Shown in pieces: positions 46,479 to 57,508 of a stretch of DNA of 64,000 nucleotides. The notes beneath the pieces are model-generated. The model saw only the letters and a list, made by a program, of their open reading frames with translations. It had not been told where the DNA came from and made no database searches. The stretch's first letter is position 1; every line of letters starts with the position of its first letter. Position numbers and translations under genes: made by a program. This DNA is from Hypericum androsaemum (lineage: Eukaryota > Streptophyta > Magnoliopsida > Malpighiales > Hypericaceae): assembly GCA_963995505.1 (NCBI GenBank), contig OZ023188.1, forward strand, positions 19,047,912 through 19,111,911. The letters run 5' to 3'.

Positions 46479-46491
46479 TTTTTTGGGTAGA
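46479..46491 (-). mobile_element. Retroposition scar, 13-bp insert
   Basis: ATCCTAAGCTTAGCT at 46464-46478 and 46492-46506 flanks ttttttgggtaga. Confidence 0.7.
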
Positions 46492-46593
46492 ATCCTAAGC
46501 TTAGCTCATAACAATACTATTTACCTTTTATACTACATCAAATGAATCTTAAACTGACTGAGGTATAAAAAATTAACCACCTTACATTTCATT

Positions 46594-46606
46594 TTTTTTA
46601 GAGGTA
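46594..46606 (-). mobile_element. Retroposition scar, 13-bp insert
   Basis: CACCTTACATTTCATT (46578-46593) and CACCTTACAGTTCATT (46607-46622), one mismatch, flank a T-run followed by agaggta. Confidence 0.6.
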
Positions 46607-48159
46607 CACCTTACAGTTCATTATTAGTTAGGTTGAAAAGGTTATATTCGAATAAAGTATCAGCTTCCTTTTTTTACATAAAAAATACCGGAACTGAAAA
46701 AATGCTTTAGATGAACGTTATTTTATGTATTGATTTGTGGTTCGTGTTCGATAATTAAAAAAGTATCATCTTTACAATATACTATATATGTCTTTTAATA
46801 AATAGTTGGATAACGAAATGCCTAAACCTCGGATGATATTTTTTCCTCCTTAACCAATCATTATATGATGAGACGACCACAAGATTTAGGGCTTAATAAG
46901 TATCAAATTCCTTGACATATACAAAATCAAATCTTCCCCTCTTACTTGGATCTTTCTACCCAGAAAAGTAACTTATAAGTACTCCGATATTATATATCTT
47001 AGGAAACAATATAAATGTGGTATAACTGTTCCAATATTATAAATTTTGTAACTGTGATCAGATCCTTGTTAGCCATAGTGTGCTTATCAATTGATCCTAA
47101 AAAACTTATAATCCTAGTAAATGGAGCAGAAGTTCCAAAAAATAGTGTCACCTTGGTGATTGACCGAGAGAAAGAGAACACAAGAACATCAATCGACTTG
47201 ACATCTGTGCAATGATAGGATGAGAAATTAAGAAGCGAAGGAAAGCTTTTTTTTTTTTTCATACAAACTAGTATGTTGACATCTATTTAATTGACAAATT
47301 AAAATTTTGTATCAAGTATCATTTTTTAGTTATGTCATGACTCTTTTAAAAATATTTAACACGACTGTGTGTCTTTTTTAAATAAATAGATTAATATTAT
47401 ATACCCAAAATATTTATACTAAGTAGTACAAAACTCAACACTACTTGTTAATTACATGACTAATCTCCTCATGTAGATATTCCATGAACAAAAATATATC
47501 TTGGGGACCAAAATTTTTAATAGAATTTGACCATCTAATCCATTCCTGAACTTGTCTAATGATAGCATGAATGATATGCTCCCGGTTGCACTTCTAACTC
47601 GCCTTGGAAAATTGCTTATTTCCTCGTATTCCAAAGTCCCCAAAGAATCGCTCCGTAAAATGCAAACCAAACCTTATTGATCATCCTATTATGCCTTAAT
47701 GTATGTCTTAAGTACTTGAACTCTAGCGATATTTGTTAACATAGAGCTATATGCGATGGTTCCAAAACACGACAATCCACCAAATCATAGAATCAACATT
47801 TATTTCTTAAGGCCATATTGCAACACGATTTTGTCGGAAAATTAAATTAATTAGAGTAAAATTTTGTGAACTCAATTCTTTAATCTTGTTACCAGCCCTC
47901 CTCTTGAATGATTCCCAACTAATCATCAATAAAACACATCAACATGCTCATCCAAAACTATATAGCAAGCAGGAAATAAACAGAAAAAATGTTAATAGGA
48001 TAAGGTCGAATTGCGTGTTAGGACTAATATATTCGCTGAACGGTATCGAAAGGCGCCAAATTGCTGTCAAAAAGACCACACGCTTAAAAAATCGATGCTT
48101 AAACTCCCGCAATCCGTGGATCATGCAGTGTTTAAGATTAATTAATTGGAACCGCTTTA

Positions 48160-48176
48160 ACTTCTTAAAAAAATAA
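48160..48176 (+). mobile_element. Possible retroposition scar, 17-bp insert
   Basis: GAACCGCTTTA (48149-48159) and GAACCACTTTA (48177-48187) flank acttcttaaaaaaataa. The duplication is short and has a mismatch, so this is the weakest of the set. Confidence 0.35.
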
Positions 48177-50025
48177 GAACCACTTTAGATTCAAAAGTGA
48201 AAACAACATGAACAATAGTTTTTTAAAAGATATTGGATTGTATATTACGATTTTTACCATCCTATAGCTTTTTATTTCATAACACACGAAACAAAGTAAC
48301 ACCACATTGACTGTGGTGTGAAGTTTTTTAAAACAAAATTTTATTTATAATATTTGGCAAAATTCATAATTTCTCGATCACCGTGTTGTTAATCTCACAT
48401 CGCTAATTGCAAGTGTGGTGGACTAATTTATGAATGTTGAAAATTTACCAACCCACTGTCCTAAGGTTTTGGGTTAATATGGAGATTCTACCATGCTGGT
48501 CTTATTAAAACTTTGATGCGACAAAATTCGTTAAGAAAAATCGTGCCAAAAAAAAGTGTCGTCCATAATAATGTGTGGTGTTGTACTCCCGTCCAATAAA
48601 CTTTTTTTGTAATAGGACATTGGTTATTCAACCTAGTCTTCGGCAACCTTTTTTTACATTCAGCTGTGATTCCAAGATGAGGGTCTGAGGAAGACATGGA
48701 TCAAACAACCTTTCTAGAGTCAAAAGGCCAGTTTAACAAACTCACATCTGGCCAGGGGTAAGAATTTCGTGCATGGATGGACGATTAGATCTTTTATTGA
48801 CTATGACAATTCTTAACTATCCTCAAGATAACACCTCGTCAAAAAAGGCTGCACGTATTTTGGATCCTTGTAAAGGTAAAATTATTTAAAACATCTAAAT
48901 TGGGTACCTCAAGTACTCTTGAACTTAGAATTCAAACTAATTGTTGAATTGAAAACACTGAAGTCCATCGGTCATAATTTTAATCGAGTTAAGCATCCAG
49001 GAAAGGTTTAATTTGTTTAATATGCGGTCAAATTTAAATATATCCGGGGTCAATATGAACAGCATGTGTAAGCTACCTTGATTAACTTGGACTTAAGCTA
49101 CCTTGATTAACTTGGACGCACAAAATATAAATATTTGCAAAGAATTTTTTAGTAATTTTTTAAAAATATACATTTTTATAAATAAAATTTGTGAACTAGG
49201 TGCACAAATAAACTTGTAGACCGAAATACATAATAAATGAAGCATAACTATGGCCTGAATCAGTCACTCTATTATCCTCGCAACAAATGTGTTTAACTTC
49301 CACGAGGCCATCCAATCTACAATTTGTAAAAATCCAAGATCATGGACCATCTTCCCCAACTTTTTCGTTTCTTCCAACAAAAGAGAGGAGGAAGAAGAAA
49401 CCAATGGTTTTTTTTTTGTGAATAGAAGAAAACAATAATAATGAGAAAGAAAAGAGCTTTCAAAAAAGAAAAAGAAAGAGATATCCGTTTTTTTGACCAC
49501 GTGAAGGGCTCCGCTCATAATAGGCCCATCACATGGGCACGTGCTCTTCACGAGGCCCAAAAATTAATGACACTTTTGCCCATTTTGTTAGCTTTTCGGA
49601 TTGTCCCTTCGGATTTGGATTCAGGAGGACTACATAAAAACTATCCCTATGGTATGGACTAAATCTGAGCCTTTAGATTTGATCAAATTCTCTTTTTATA
49701 GATCCGATGGTCAGAATCTATTGAGGGTATTTCCGAGTTTTTACCCAAACATGCTCATTAGGGTTCCACCATTTTCCTATATAATCCCACCAAAAAAAAA
49801 TCTCCCAAAAAAAAAATCATCCCCCTCGTTCCCGATCCGCCGCTCACCCCGAAGCCCCCCCTCCCCCACCCCCACCAAAAAAAACATCCCCGCCGCTCAC
49901 CTCGACCCCCTCACCCCCTGCCGCTCCCCCCCTCCCACCGTCCCCGCCGCCCTCCAAACAACCCCCCACCGTCCCCGCCGCTCGCCAAACAACCCATCAC
50001 CGTGCCCGCCGCTCACCACACAGCT

Positions 50026-50047
50026 CCCCCCCCCCCCCCCCCCCCCC
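50026..50047 (+). repeat. 22-base poly-C run
   Basis: An uninterrupted C run inside a C-rich, Pro-codon-like stretch (49800-50050). It is likely length-unstable and prone to sequencing error. Confidence 0.95.
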
Positions 50048-50213
50048 GAATCGTTGATTTACCTTCCCCGTTTTAGTTTTTTTGGGTTTTTTTTTGTTTT
50101 TCTTGAAGATTGGAACTTTTATGTTGGTTGTTGTTTGAACTTAGTGCTTATCATTGACCTCAAATTTTTTTTTGGATTCCTCTTCGTAGCTTACATTCTA
50201 TTTCGAGAAGATA

Positions 50214-50500
50214 AAACCAATATCATAGTAAAATGAAACCAATATCCGAGAAGATAAAAACCAATATCACGGTGGAATGAAACCAATATCATAGTAGAAT
50301 GAAATCAATATCCGAGAAGATGAAAACCAATATCATAGTAGAATAAAACCAGTAAATAAAAATCAATATCGCGGTGGAATGAAACCAATATCATAGTAGA
50401 ATGAAACCAATATCCGAGAAGATGGAAACCAATATCATAGTGGAATGAAACCAATATCAGATGAAAACCAATATCCGAGAAAATAGAAACCAATATTCCC
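50214..50500. repeat. aaaccaatat minisatellite
   Basis: About thirteen imperfect copies of a roughly 20-24 bp unit built on (a)aaaccaatatc followed by catagt-gaatga or cgagaagat. CCAAT is the core of each unit. Inverse relative of the array at 28543-28665. Confidence 0.85.
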
Positions 50501-51145
50501 ATACTTGTATTTTCATAAATCGTATTATTTTGTTGATATTTTTTTAATTATTATATTTCCAATATTACCCCTGTCCCTTTCAGTGGGGATTACCCATGTC
50601 CCCACTGAATTTGAACCATGTTCCTTCTTTGGATTGGACACCCGCCCACGTGACACGAGGCCGCACCGCGGATATTTTAACAGTGGATTTTTTTATCAAC
50701 AAACTTTTGTATTAATCACCAAGATAATTACATATATATATAAAGTTACCTAAGAAACCAATATCGCGGTGGAATGAAACCAATATCATAGTAGAATGAA
50801 ACCAATATCCGAGAAGATGGATATCATAGTGGAATGAAACCAATATCAGATGAAAACCAATATCCGAGAAAATAGAAACCAATATTCCCATACTTGTATT
50901 TTCATAAATCGTATTATTTTGTTGATATTTTTTTAATTATTATATTTCCAATATTACCCCTGTCCCTTTCAGTGGGGATTACCCATGTCCCCACTGAATT
51001 TGAACCATGTTCCTTCTTTGAATTGGACACCCGACCACGTGACACGAGGCCGCACCGCGGATATTTTAACAGTGGATTTTTTTATCAACAAACTTTTGTA
51101 TTAATCACCAAGATAATTACATATATATACAAAGTTACCTAAGAA
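50361..51145. repeat. Tandem duplication of a 390-bp segment
   Basis: 50361-50755 and 50756-51145 are near-identical. The differences I see are one 6-bp deletion and a handful of substitutions (for example gcccacg/gaccacg). Each copy contains part of the aaaccaatat array, a unique stretch with tcagtggggattacccatg, and the 3' end of the LINE that continues after copy 2. Confidence 0.92.
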
Positions 51146-51943
51146 ATTAGCCAGAATAATCGCAACACAATGCTATAATTCTAGCTAATTTGATCTTCGC
51201 GACTCCAAAAATAAGATTAGATCTTTGTTACATAGAGCCTTCAAAGAGTCCGACCAAATGAGCCATTTACGCGCGTGAAGGAGAATCTTGTTGATTGCCC
51301 GGTCCACCGAAGGAGACTCTTCTTAAAAAATTGCTCGATTATGGTTATGTCAAATTCTCCATGTGATTGCTCCCGTAAAAGCCGGCCTAAATCCAGTCAT
51401 CATTCTTCCACCATCTAAACCACACCAACTCATTAATGTGTCACCCAAGAAAACAAGGATGCACCAGTTGGTTCCCATCATATTGGAGAAGTAATTCTGG
51501 ATTTTCTTGGCAAACCTGCAGTGAAGAAGAAGGTGGTGGACCGGTTCATCTTCATCTCCACACAAAGGAAAGATACAATCCCACGTATCAAGTCTTCTAC
51601 TCCTAATAAGATTATCCCTCGTTTGGAACTTCTCATGGAGAGCCAACCAAAGAAAACATTGAACATTGAGGAAAATTTTGAATTTCCAAATTCGTTTCGG
51701 CATGATAGAACCATGGCCGATGAAAGGGCACCCCTATGTTGGCTATTCTCTTCATGGACTATGGACTATACCGTGTATCCCTCTTCAGAGTCTACTTCCC
51801 AGATTATTTTGTTTTTTAAGTTGAGGTAGGAGTTGCTTGATTGAACTAGGTTCAGCAGTGATGTCACTTGATCTTCCTCCAAGGTCTTCAAAGATCTTGT
51901 CCAAGTTAGATTCCAATCGCTTGATCTTCAGAGCGTACTTCCC
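51079..51943 (-). mobile_element. 5'-truncated LINE with zf-RVT region
   Basis: The 18-bp ATATTTTAACAGTGGATT is repeated at 51061-51078 and 51944-51961. The 3' end (minus strand) ends ...cttggtgattaatacaaaag and an A-rich tail. The frame 51703-51350 reads MPKRIWKFKIFLNVQCFLWL ... TRDNLIRSRRLDTWDCIFPL and CGDEDEPVHHLLLHCRFAKK, the zinc-binding region C-terminal to LINE reverse transcriptase. RT itself is absent. Stretch 51714-51943 (minus: KIFEDLGGRSSDITAEPSS) is not recognised as LINE. Confidence 0.88.
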
Positions 51944-51961
51944 ATATTTTAACAGTGGATT

Positions 51962-53269
51962 GTTTCTTGAAATAAAAAAAAGGAAAAGAAGAGTAGAAAA
52001 TATAATTTTACATTTTTTATTATACATCGTCTAGCTCTATTAATTTAATTTAACATCTATTATAGTTTTAATTTTACACGTGGGATTGGTTATTTTTTCT
52101 ATGACTTTATATTATATATTTACAAATATTAGAGTAAGGATGACAAAGTGTCCAATTTATTCCAAAAGTACACATACATATATATAGTTTGAAATGCAAC
52201 GTACGTCGAAACACTTTTAGAAAATGATAGACTAGTTCTAGAACTTTATTTCCCAGTTTACAATGCTATAAATTAAACCGGAAATTGACCGATTCTATAT
52301 TATGTATTTAATGTTTATTTGATGCAGTGACAACTTTTGGTTGACCAAACTTCATTGATTTTAACAACCAGGGATGGACTGATCATTCAATGACATAACT
52401 AAATCAGTTCGTTACGGCAATCATAATAGAAATGGTTAATGACCACTCATATAGTTGACCGAAATTCTCATTACCTAAGCATTTCACAAGATATCAAGAG
52501 ATCCATTAATTAACTTCTAATTTGATAGTAAGCATCTTTCGACGGTCATTTGTTATCTCTAATTTTATATGATCTTGTCAACATGTGTCTCCTGTTCTTC
52601 ATATGACTTGAGACTTTAATTGTGAATCTAGTTGCTTAAAATCTGACTCAAATTTACAATCAGTTAAATAGACGTTCGGGTATTGAATTGTTTTCAAATA
52701 TATAAATTAAACAGATTGATTGAGAGTTATTTTTGACCGGGACAAATTAGTTAAAGAGTTGAATAAGTAATGATAAAGTGGGAACAAAGAATAGATAATA
52801 GAGCCGAAAGAGTACAAATGAGAAAGGTCTCTTTTCCTAACTAATTTTTTTTTGTAACGAGGAAATGTCATAATTAAATAAGAATTGAGGGAATGTATAT
52901 AGTGCCAAGAGTAGTGGGTAGAGAGCGACATGCAGCGAGAAATGCTCCCTTTTGATTAACTTGATTCTCCTTTTCTGGTGGCCACATCACTCTTTTAATA
53001 TTGACAAAATTTTCATTATATTAACAAGTTGGTGTATGCCGTTACATGTGCAACGGATAAGCCCGACGTCTAATTCATTGACTGGTCCTCTAGAACTGCG
53101 AAATTGTAGCAACTACGAAACTTATGCAACTACCACCATTGGTTGTCCCTTGCTAGTTGCTCGGAAAAGTTGGATATGGATACAAAAATTTATGATGAGA
53201 CTACATTAAAGTAACCCGCTTCTCAAAAAAATAGTAAAGTAACCCGTAAACTGATGGATAATAGGGTGG
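51962..53269. other. Intergenic, no gene seen
   Basis: AT-rich. It contains a retroposition scar at 53219-53234. Confidence 0.5.
53219..53234 (+). mobile_element. Retroposition scar, 16-bp insert
   Basis: TAAAGTAACCCG at 53207-53218 and 53235-53246 flanks cttctcaaaaaaatag, an A-tailed insert. Confidence 0.55.
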
Positions 53270-53275
53270 AAATTA

Positions 53276-54525
53276 AACCCGCTCGGGTTAACACAACGAA
53301 AGCTAAGGTTTGGGTACAGCTTGGTGGTCTTGGTGCTGAACACTTAGCCACGCATATCATCTTTGGATTGGTAGCTGCGGTTGGAAAAAAATTCGCCTGC
53401 ACTCCAACGCATTAAACAGGTTCAATGGGGCCATTATTTGTGTTTTGGTGGAGATTGATTTGTCTAAACCTTTAAGAGATAAAATTTTGTGAAAGCTGAT
53501 TAGTAGAAGCTGCTTGGTTGATGTGGTTTATGAAGATTTTCCGAGTTTTTGTGACCATTGCAGCATTATTGGACATTCAAGTGCAACATGTAGGAAATTG
53601 CATCCAAGAGAGAGTGGTACAGAAGCTACCAGAATAGAGCTTGCCCGTGGAAAGCAAAAGGTGCAAGTGGTGACTAAGAGTGCTAATAAAAATATTTGGT
53701 AAACAAAGCTTAGTGCTACCTCTACCTCAGCTCCTATTATGAAAGAGGTTGGTGCTGCTGAGATTTTTTTCACCTCGAATGCGTTTGATGCATTACGAGC
53801 GGATGGAGAGAGAGTAGAAGTGGCGGAGGGCGTGCCAGATTTGAACCAGGCCTCTACAACCATGAGGCACGATACTGTCTCTATACATGCTCATGCTTCT
53901 CAGGATCACGAAGAGGAGGTGCGGACTTCTCGCTCATTTGGTGATGCTCCTAAAGTAGTGAATGGTCAGGCGGCTTCCATTGGTGAGGAAGCGATTGATG
54001 CTATCGCTTATTATTCTTCATCGCAAGGTCCTAATGTGGAAGTGACTGTGGGTGTGCAAGTGTCTAATGCCTTTGATGGTTTGTGGGACACGGAGATATA
54101 GGAAAGCTAAATTTCTAATGAGGTAGTGCATTTGCATCCCTCCACGGTGGAGTTGCACTATGCGGCAAAAAAGGAGTCAATAAGGAGGGTGCTGGTTCAC
54201 CAGGTTTGACCCAGGTGGTGCCATGTTCTTCAGAAAGTCAACTGCGAAGACTTTATCCTTCTCAATCAATAAGAAGACTTATGTTCAAACTGAAGTCTTC
54301 CTTTTACGAGGTCTCTTGGCCCAAGCAAATCAGACGATCAGATCGCTTACCTCCTTCCCTCCTAAAGTTGATTTTGAACAAAGATTAGTCGAGAGGGTAA
54401 CAATTACCTGGGAGGTGGCGAAGTGTATTGGCGCGAAATGGGATGGAGAGCCAGTGACAGCTCTAAACATTCTTAAGCAGGTTGCCGCAAAGCCAACAAG
54501 CCTGGAGGTTCCCGACCCACATTGA
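53276..54525 (+). pseudogene. LINE ORF1 relic
   Basis: Frames on the plus strand give VWVQLGGLGAEHLATHIIFG (the DUF4283 end of plant LINE ORF1). Next is the zinc-knuckle part VVYEDFPSFCDHCSIIGHSS ATCRKLHP (C-x2-C-x4-H-x4-C) at about 53517-53612. A Ser/Glu-rich linker follows, with stops at 53701 and 54099, and then a separate frame 54223-54525 (VTITWEVAKCIGAKWDGEPV). ORF1 proteins bind RNA in the retrotransposition particle. No RT follows and the ends are not defined. Confidence 0.75.
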
Positions 54526-54699
54526 TCTCTGCTCATTTCTATGGGACGCCATCAATGGCTTCTGCCACTCGGTCATCAGAGGCATAAGCTTGAAGGTGCT
54601 TTTTGCCTCATCGCGATGTATCTGTCAACTTCTTTCTCATGCTTTCTTTTCTTCATTTCCACGAATGGATGGTTCGATTAGCAATGTATTTTTTCAAAT

Positions 54700-56868
54700 A
54701 ACATAGTATGATTACTATATTATTTGATTTGATGTACATTAGGAAATATATAAAGTTAATCCATTAAAAAAATAGGGTGGAATTTTGACATTGTGGTAAA
54801 GAAACTAAGATTGAACCTTAGAGTAGTAGAAATGTATTCTTATATAAAAATTCAGTCACTACTGTCAAATTGAAAGGATTTAAATGCATATGTTGCAACT
54901 TACAAGCTGCGGAAATGCCTCGGTCGGTGTCCGTACGCATCCGATGGTGGGGAAATTGATGTGGCCGGGTGGGCCTAACTTCTCATTTAAGGTTCAAGGC
55001 CCACTTGGTTTAGTATTTGGACCAAATAAATTACTTGGTCCAACTATTTCCTTTCCAACAAACAGGATATCCCCAGCTTGACCGTGGGCCCACCTTCTGC
55101 AAAGGAACAATCTAATTTTTAATTATGGCACGTACATGATACCCATCCATAATTTTATTTCTTGATTACAATGGACGACAAAATTATTGATATGTTTTAA
55201 TGTATATGTGTTAGCGTATCTCAAAAACAGTATGTTTAATAATCTAAAATAATTTCTTATTAATTTATCTATGTGCTAAATGTGATACGGTTTCGACGTG
55301 GGTTAGACCACAGCAAGCATTTTATGACAGGGAATTAATGAAATCAAGCCGAAACCTATTTATGTTTCGTATCTTCAACCACTTTCTTCAGGTTGTAGCT
55401 TTCGCAATAACTAGATAATTTAGTACTAAAACAATATGCTCTTTTCGAACAGAGAAGCTAATTTACTTTGGTTTATCTCTTGGACAACTTGCTTTATAAC
55501 CTCTGGGTTTAAATTTGTTTTATGATATCTCTTGGATTTTAAAACAAATTTCACTTTAAGAAATAGCTAATTGAGGATAAACCATGAAACCATGTGGAGC
55601 TTTAGTCTTTAGAAGTTAGAACTCATCTTTTACTTTTTATTGTTTGTAATCTAGTTGGTATATCAGTTTTATTTGCCAGATATCCACCGTACGTGGTTTT
55701 ATTAGACCCATTATTAAATCTCTTCGATGTGACACAATTTAAAGTAAATTCCAATTAATTCCTGATTTGCTGCACGATCTTTTACTTTCAACTCAAACTA
55801 ATTTGATCGATACGAAGATCTTGGATTGAGACAAGGAATGATTTTGTTCCGTCGAGCAACTTCTTATAACTAGCTACAACTGATGAAAGCACATGATTTC
55901 TTCATTTTCTCCGCGACATTTAAACTTGTATTAATTAGAGGGCGATGGATTTCTTCGAATCAACCACGAAACGTGATGATTACCCTCCTTTGACGTAATT
56001 TGGTTTCTTTTGGGCAGGTTATTGTTGGTATAGATATATTTTTGATGATATCTGCTATTTATATTCAGATACTGTTTATCACTAGTTCGTGATATGCATT
56101 ATTTGGTACGTTAGATGGATGCGGTAGTTTTAGTATGATTGGTTAATTAAACTTTGGTCTTCAAAAAGAGTAAATATATTTTACTTAAAAAAAATAACAT
56201 GGAAAGAAGGCGACTAGTGGACCACGCCAGTCACGACATCAATTGTTAAAACAAAGTTGGTAGAAGTACTAGGAGAATTCGACTCTTTTAAGAACATAAA
56301 TTTTGAGAAGTTCAATAATCACCGATAAGACTAATCAACTTCGATATATGTAATTAAGTAAGTGCATTTAATCCATCACGAAAGCATAAAACTCAAGAAA
56401 ACCCATACTTGACCTAAACATTGCCAAAATCCAATAGCTCGCGACCAAACTTGCGGTTGATTCCACAATTTCGTTTACATCAGGTCAAAAAGTTTGATTC
56501 ACGTAAATACGTATTGGTTTAAATTTTATAAATGTAAAAGTATTATCGAAAAATCACTCTTGAATACATAGCATTTGACTCGTAATTCACTAAAAAATCT
56601 AACTGTACATTTTTTTTTGGTTTCCACATGTTTTTGAAAAAAATTTAGACGGGTTGATCTAAACTCCCGGACTCTAGACAGCATTGAATTTTGTTCTTCT
56701 ACCAAACAAAATTTTGCCATTTCTGCAAGGGGCAAAAATTGACCTACCGACTTTTAAAAAACGAGGCATGACCTGTTACCATTTTACCCACTTTGGGTTG
56801 GTCAGTTTCAACATCTTTTCCATTGCTTATCCCTATCTAAAATCTATCTCCCTCAATTCCCCTCAGCC
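54700..56868. other. Intergenic, no gene seen
   Basis: AT-rich DNA with short chance frames only. Its last 100 bases are less AT-rich and precede the zinc-finger pseudogene as a plausible old leader. Confidence 0.5.
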
Positions 56869-57508
56869 ATGGGCGCCGAGCTTGGCATTCTCTCTCGTAT
56901 GAAACCTCACGAGAAATTGACCTCAAAGAAAAGCGCCGGCTACTCCTGCCAAGCGCCGGCCGGTGGGCCCACGGGAGGCGCGTGGATGTGGAACCCTTAG
57001 CAGTCGCCGGATGACGACGACTCGTGGGAGGACCGGGCCTTTGCGGAGGACACGGGGAACACCATGGGTGCCACGTGGCCGCCGCGGTCTTATACCTGCA
57101 CTTTCTGCAGGAGGGAGTTTCGGTCGGCTCAAGCCCTAGGCGGCCACATGAACGTCCACCGCCGCGGCCGCGCCCGCCTCCACCAGACGCACCCTCTGTT
57201 CAAACCCTAATGAGGTATTCGCAGCGACAAGCGTCAGCGGTTTCGATCACGCGCCACACTCCGCCTCTCCGTATGCCGGCCGGGGGACTCTGATAGGGCA
57301 GCCGGTATGTTATCAGGCGACTTCGCCGTCACCGAGCTCTTCTCGTATTTACACCGATAATATCGAGGCTGCCTTAAATAGTAGCAAGAGAAACAATGAC
57401 AATAGAAACAAGCGCAAGGATTTGGGGAACGAAGAGTTAGATTTAGAGCTTCGGCTAGGATGTAGATGGAGGAAACCCACGTTAAATTTGGAGAAGAAGC
57501 TGTCCTAA
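56869..57508 (+). pseudogene. SUPERMAN-like C2H2 zinc finger gene, broken
   Basis: From the ATG at 56869 a frame runs MGAELGILSRMKPHEKLTSK to an in-frame TAG at 56998-57000. It continues in the same frame through [20 protein letters not shown] and [15 protein letters not shown], a single C2H2 finger with the plant QALGGH motif, and stops at 57208 (TAA). From 57209 the next frame continues NEVFAATSVSGFDHAPHSAS and ends with the EAR repression motif DLELRLG and a TAA at 57506. One finger after WPPRSYTC plus a C-terminal DLELRLG is the SUPERMAN/RABBIT EARS layout: floral or organ-boundary repressors in the nucleus. One nonsense codon and one frameshift break it. Both could be sequencing errors, because the rest is well preserved. 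Confidence 0.85.

Larger units (their letters stand above)
42416..49600. other. Long AT-rich intergenic region
   Basis: No gene recognised. The frame 44926-45258 (contains WKYIKWWGTYGVGEVDMGAC) and minus-strand 48697-48488 are open but match nothing I know. Several retroposition scars lie here (42710, 43689, 44150, 46479, 46594, 48160). A moderately GC-rich patch around 43440-43640 resembles promoter DNA but leads to no gene. Confidence 0.45.

Noticed and set aside
49601..50236. 211-codon plus-strand frame with a Pro-rich middle
   Set aside because: The middle is poly-C and C-rich low complexity and the ends match nothing. It overlaps the repeat family also seen at 28440. Not supported as a gene.
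50214..50500. CRISPR-like array of regular repeats
   Set aside because: Repeats are imperfect, spacers are repeats themselves and the DNA is plant nuclear; it is a minisatellite.
50505..51142. Two identical 82-codon frames
   Set aside because: They are duplicate copies of a chance frame created by the 390-bp tandem duplication, covering LINE 3' end sequence.
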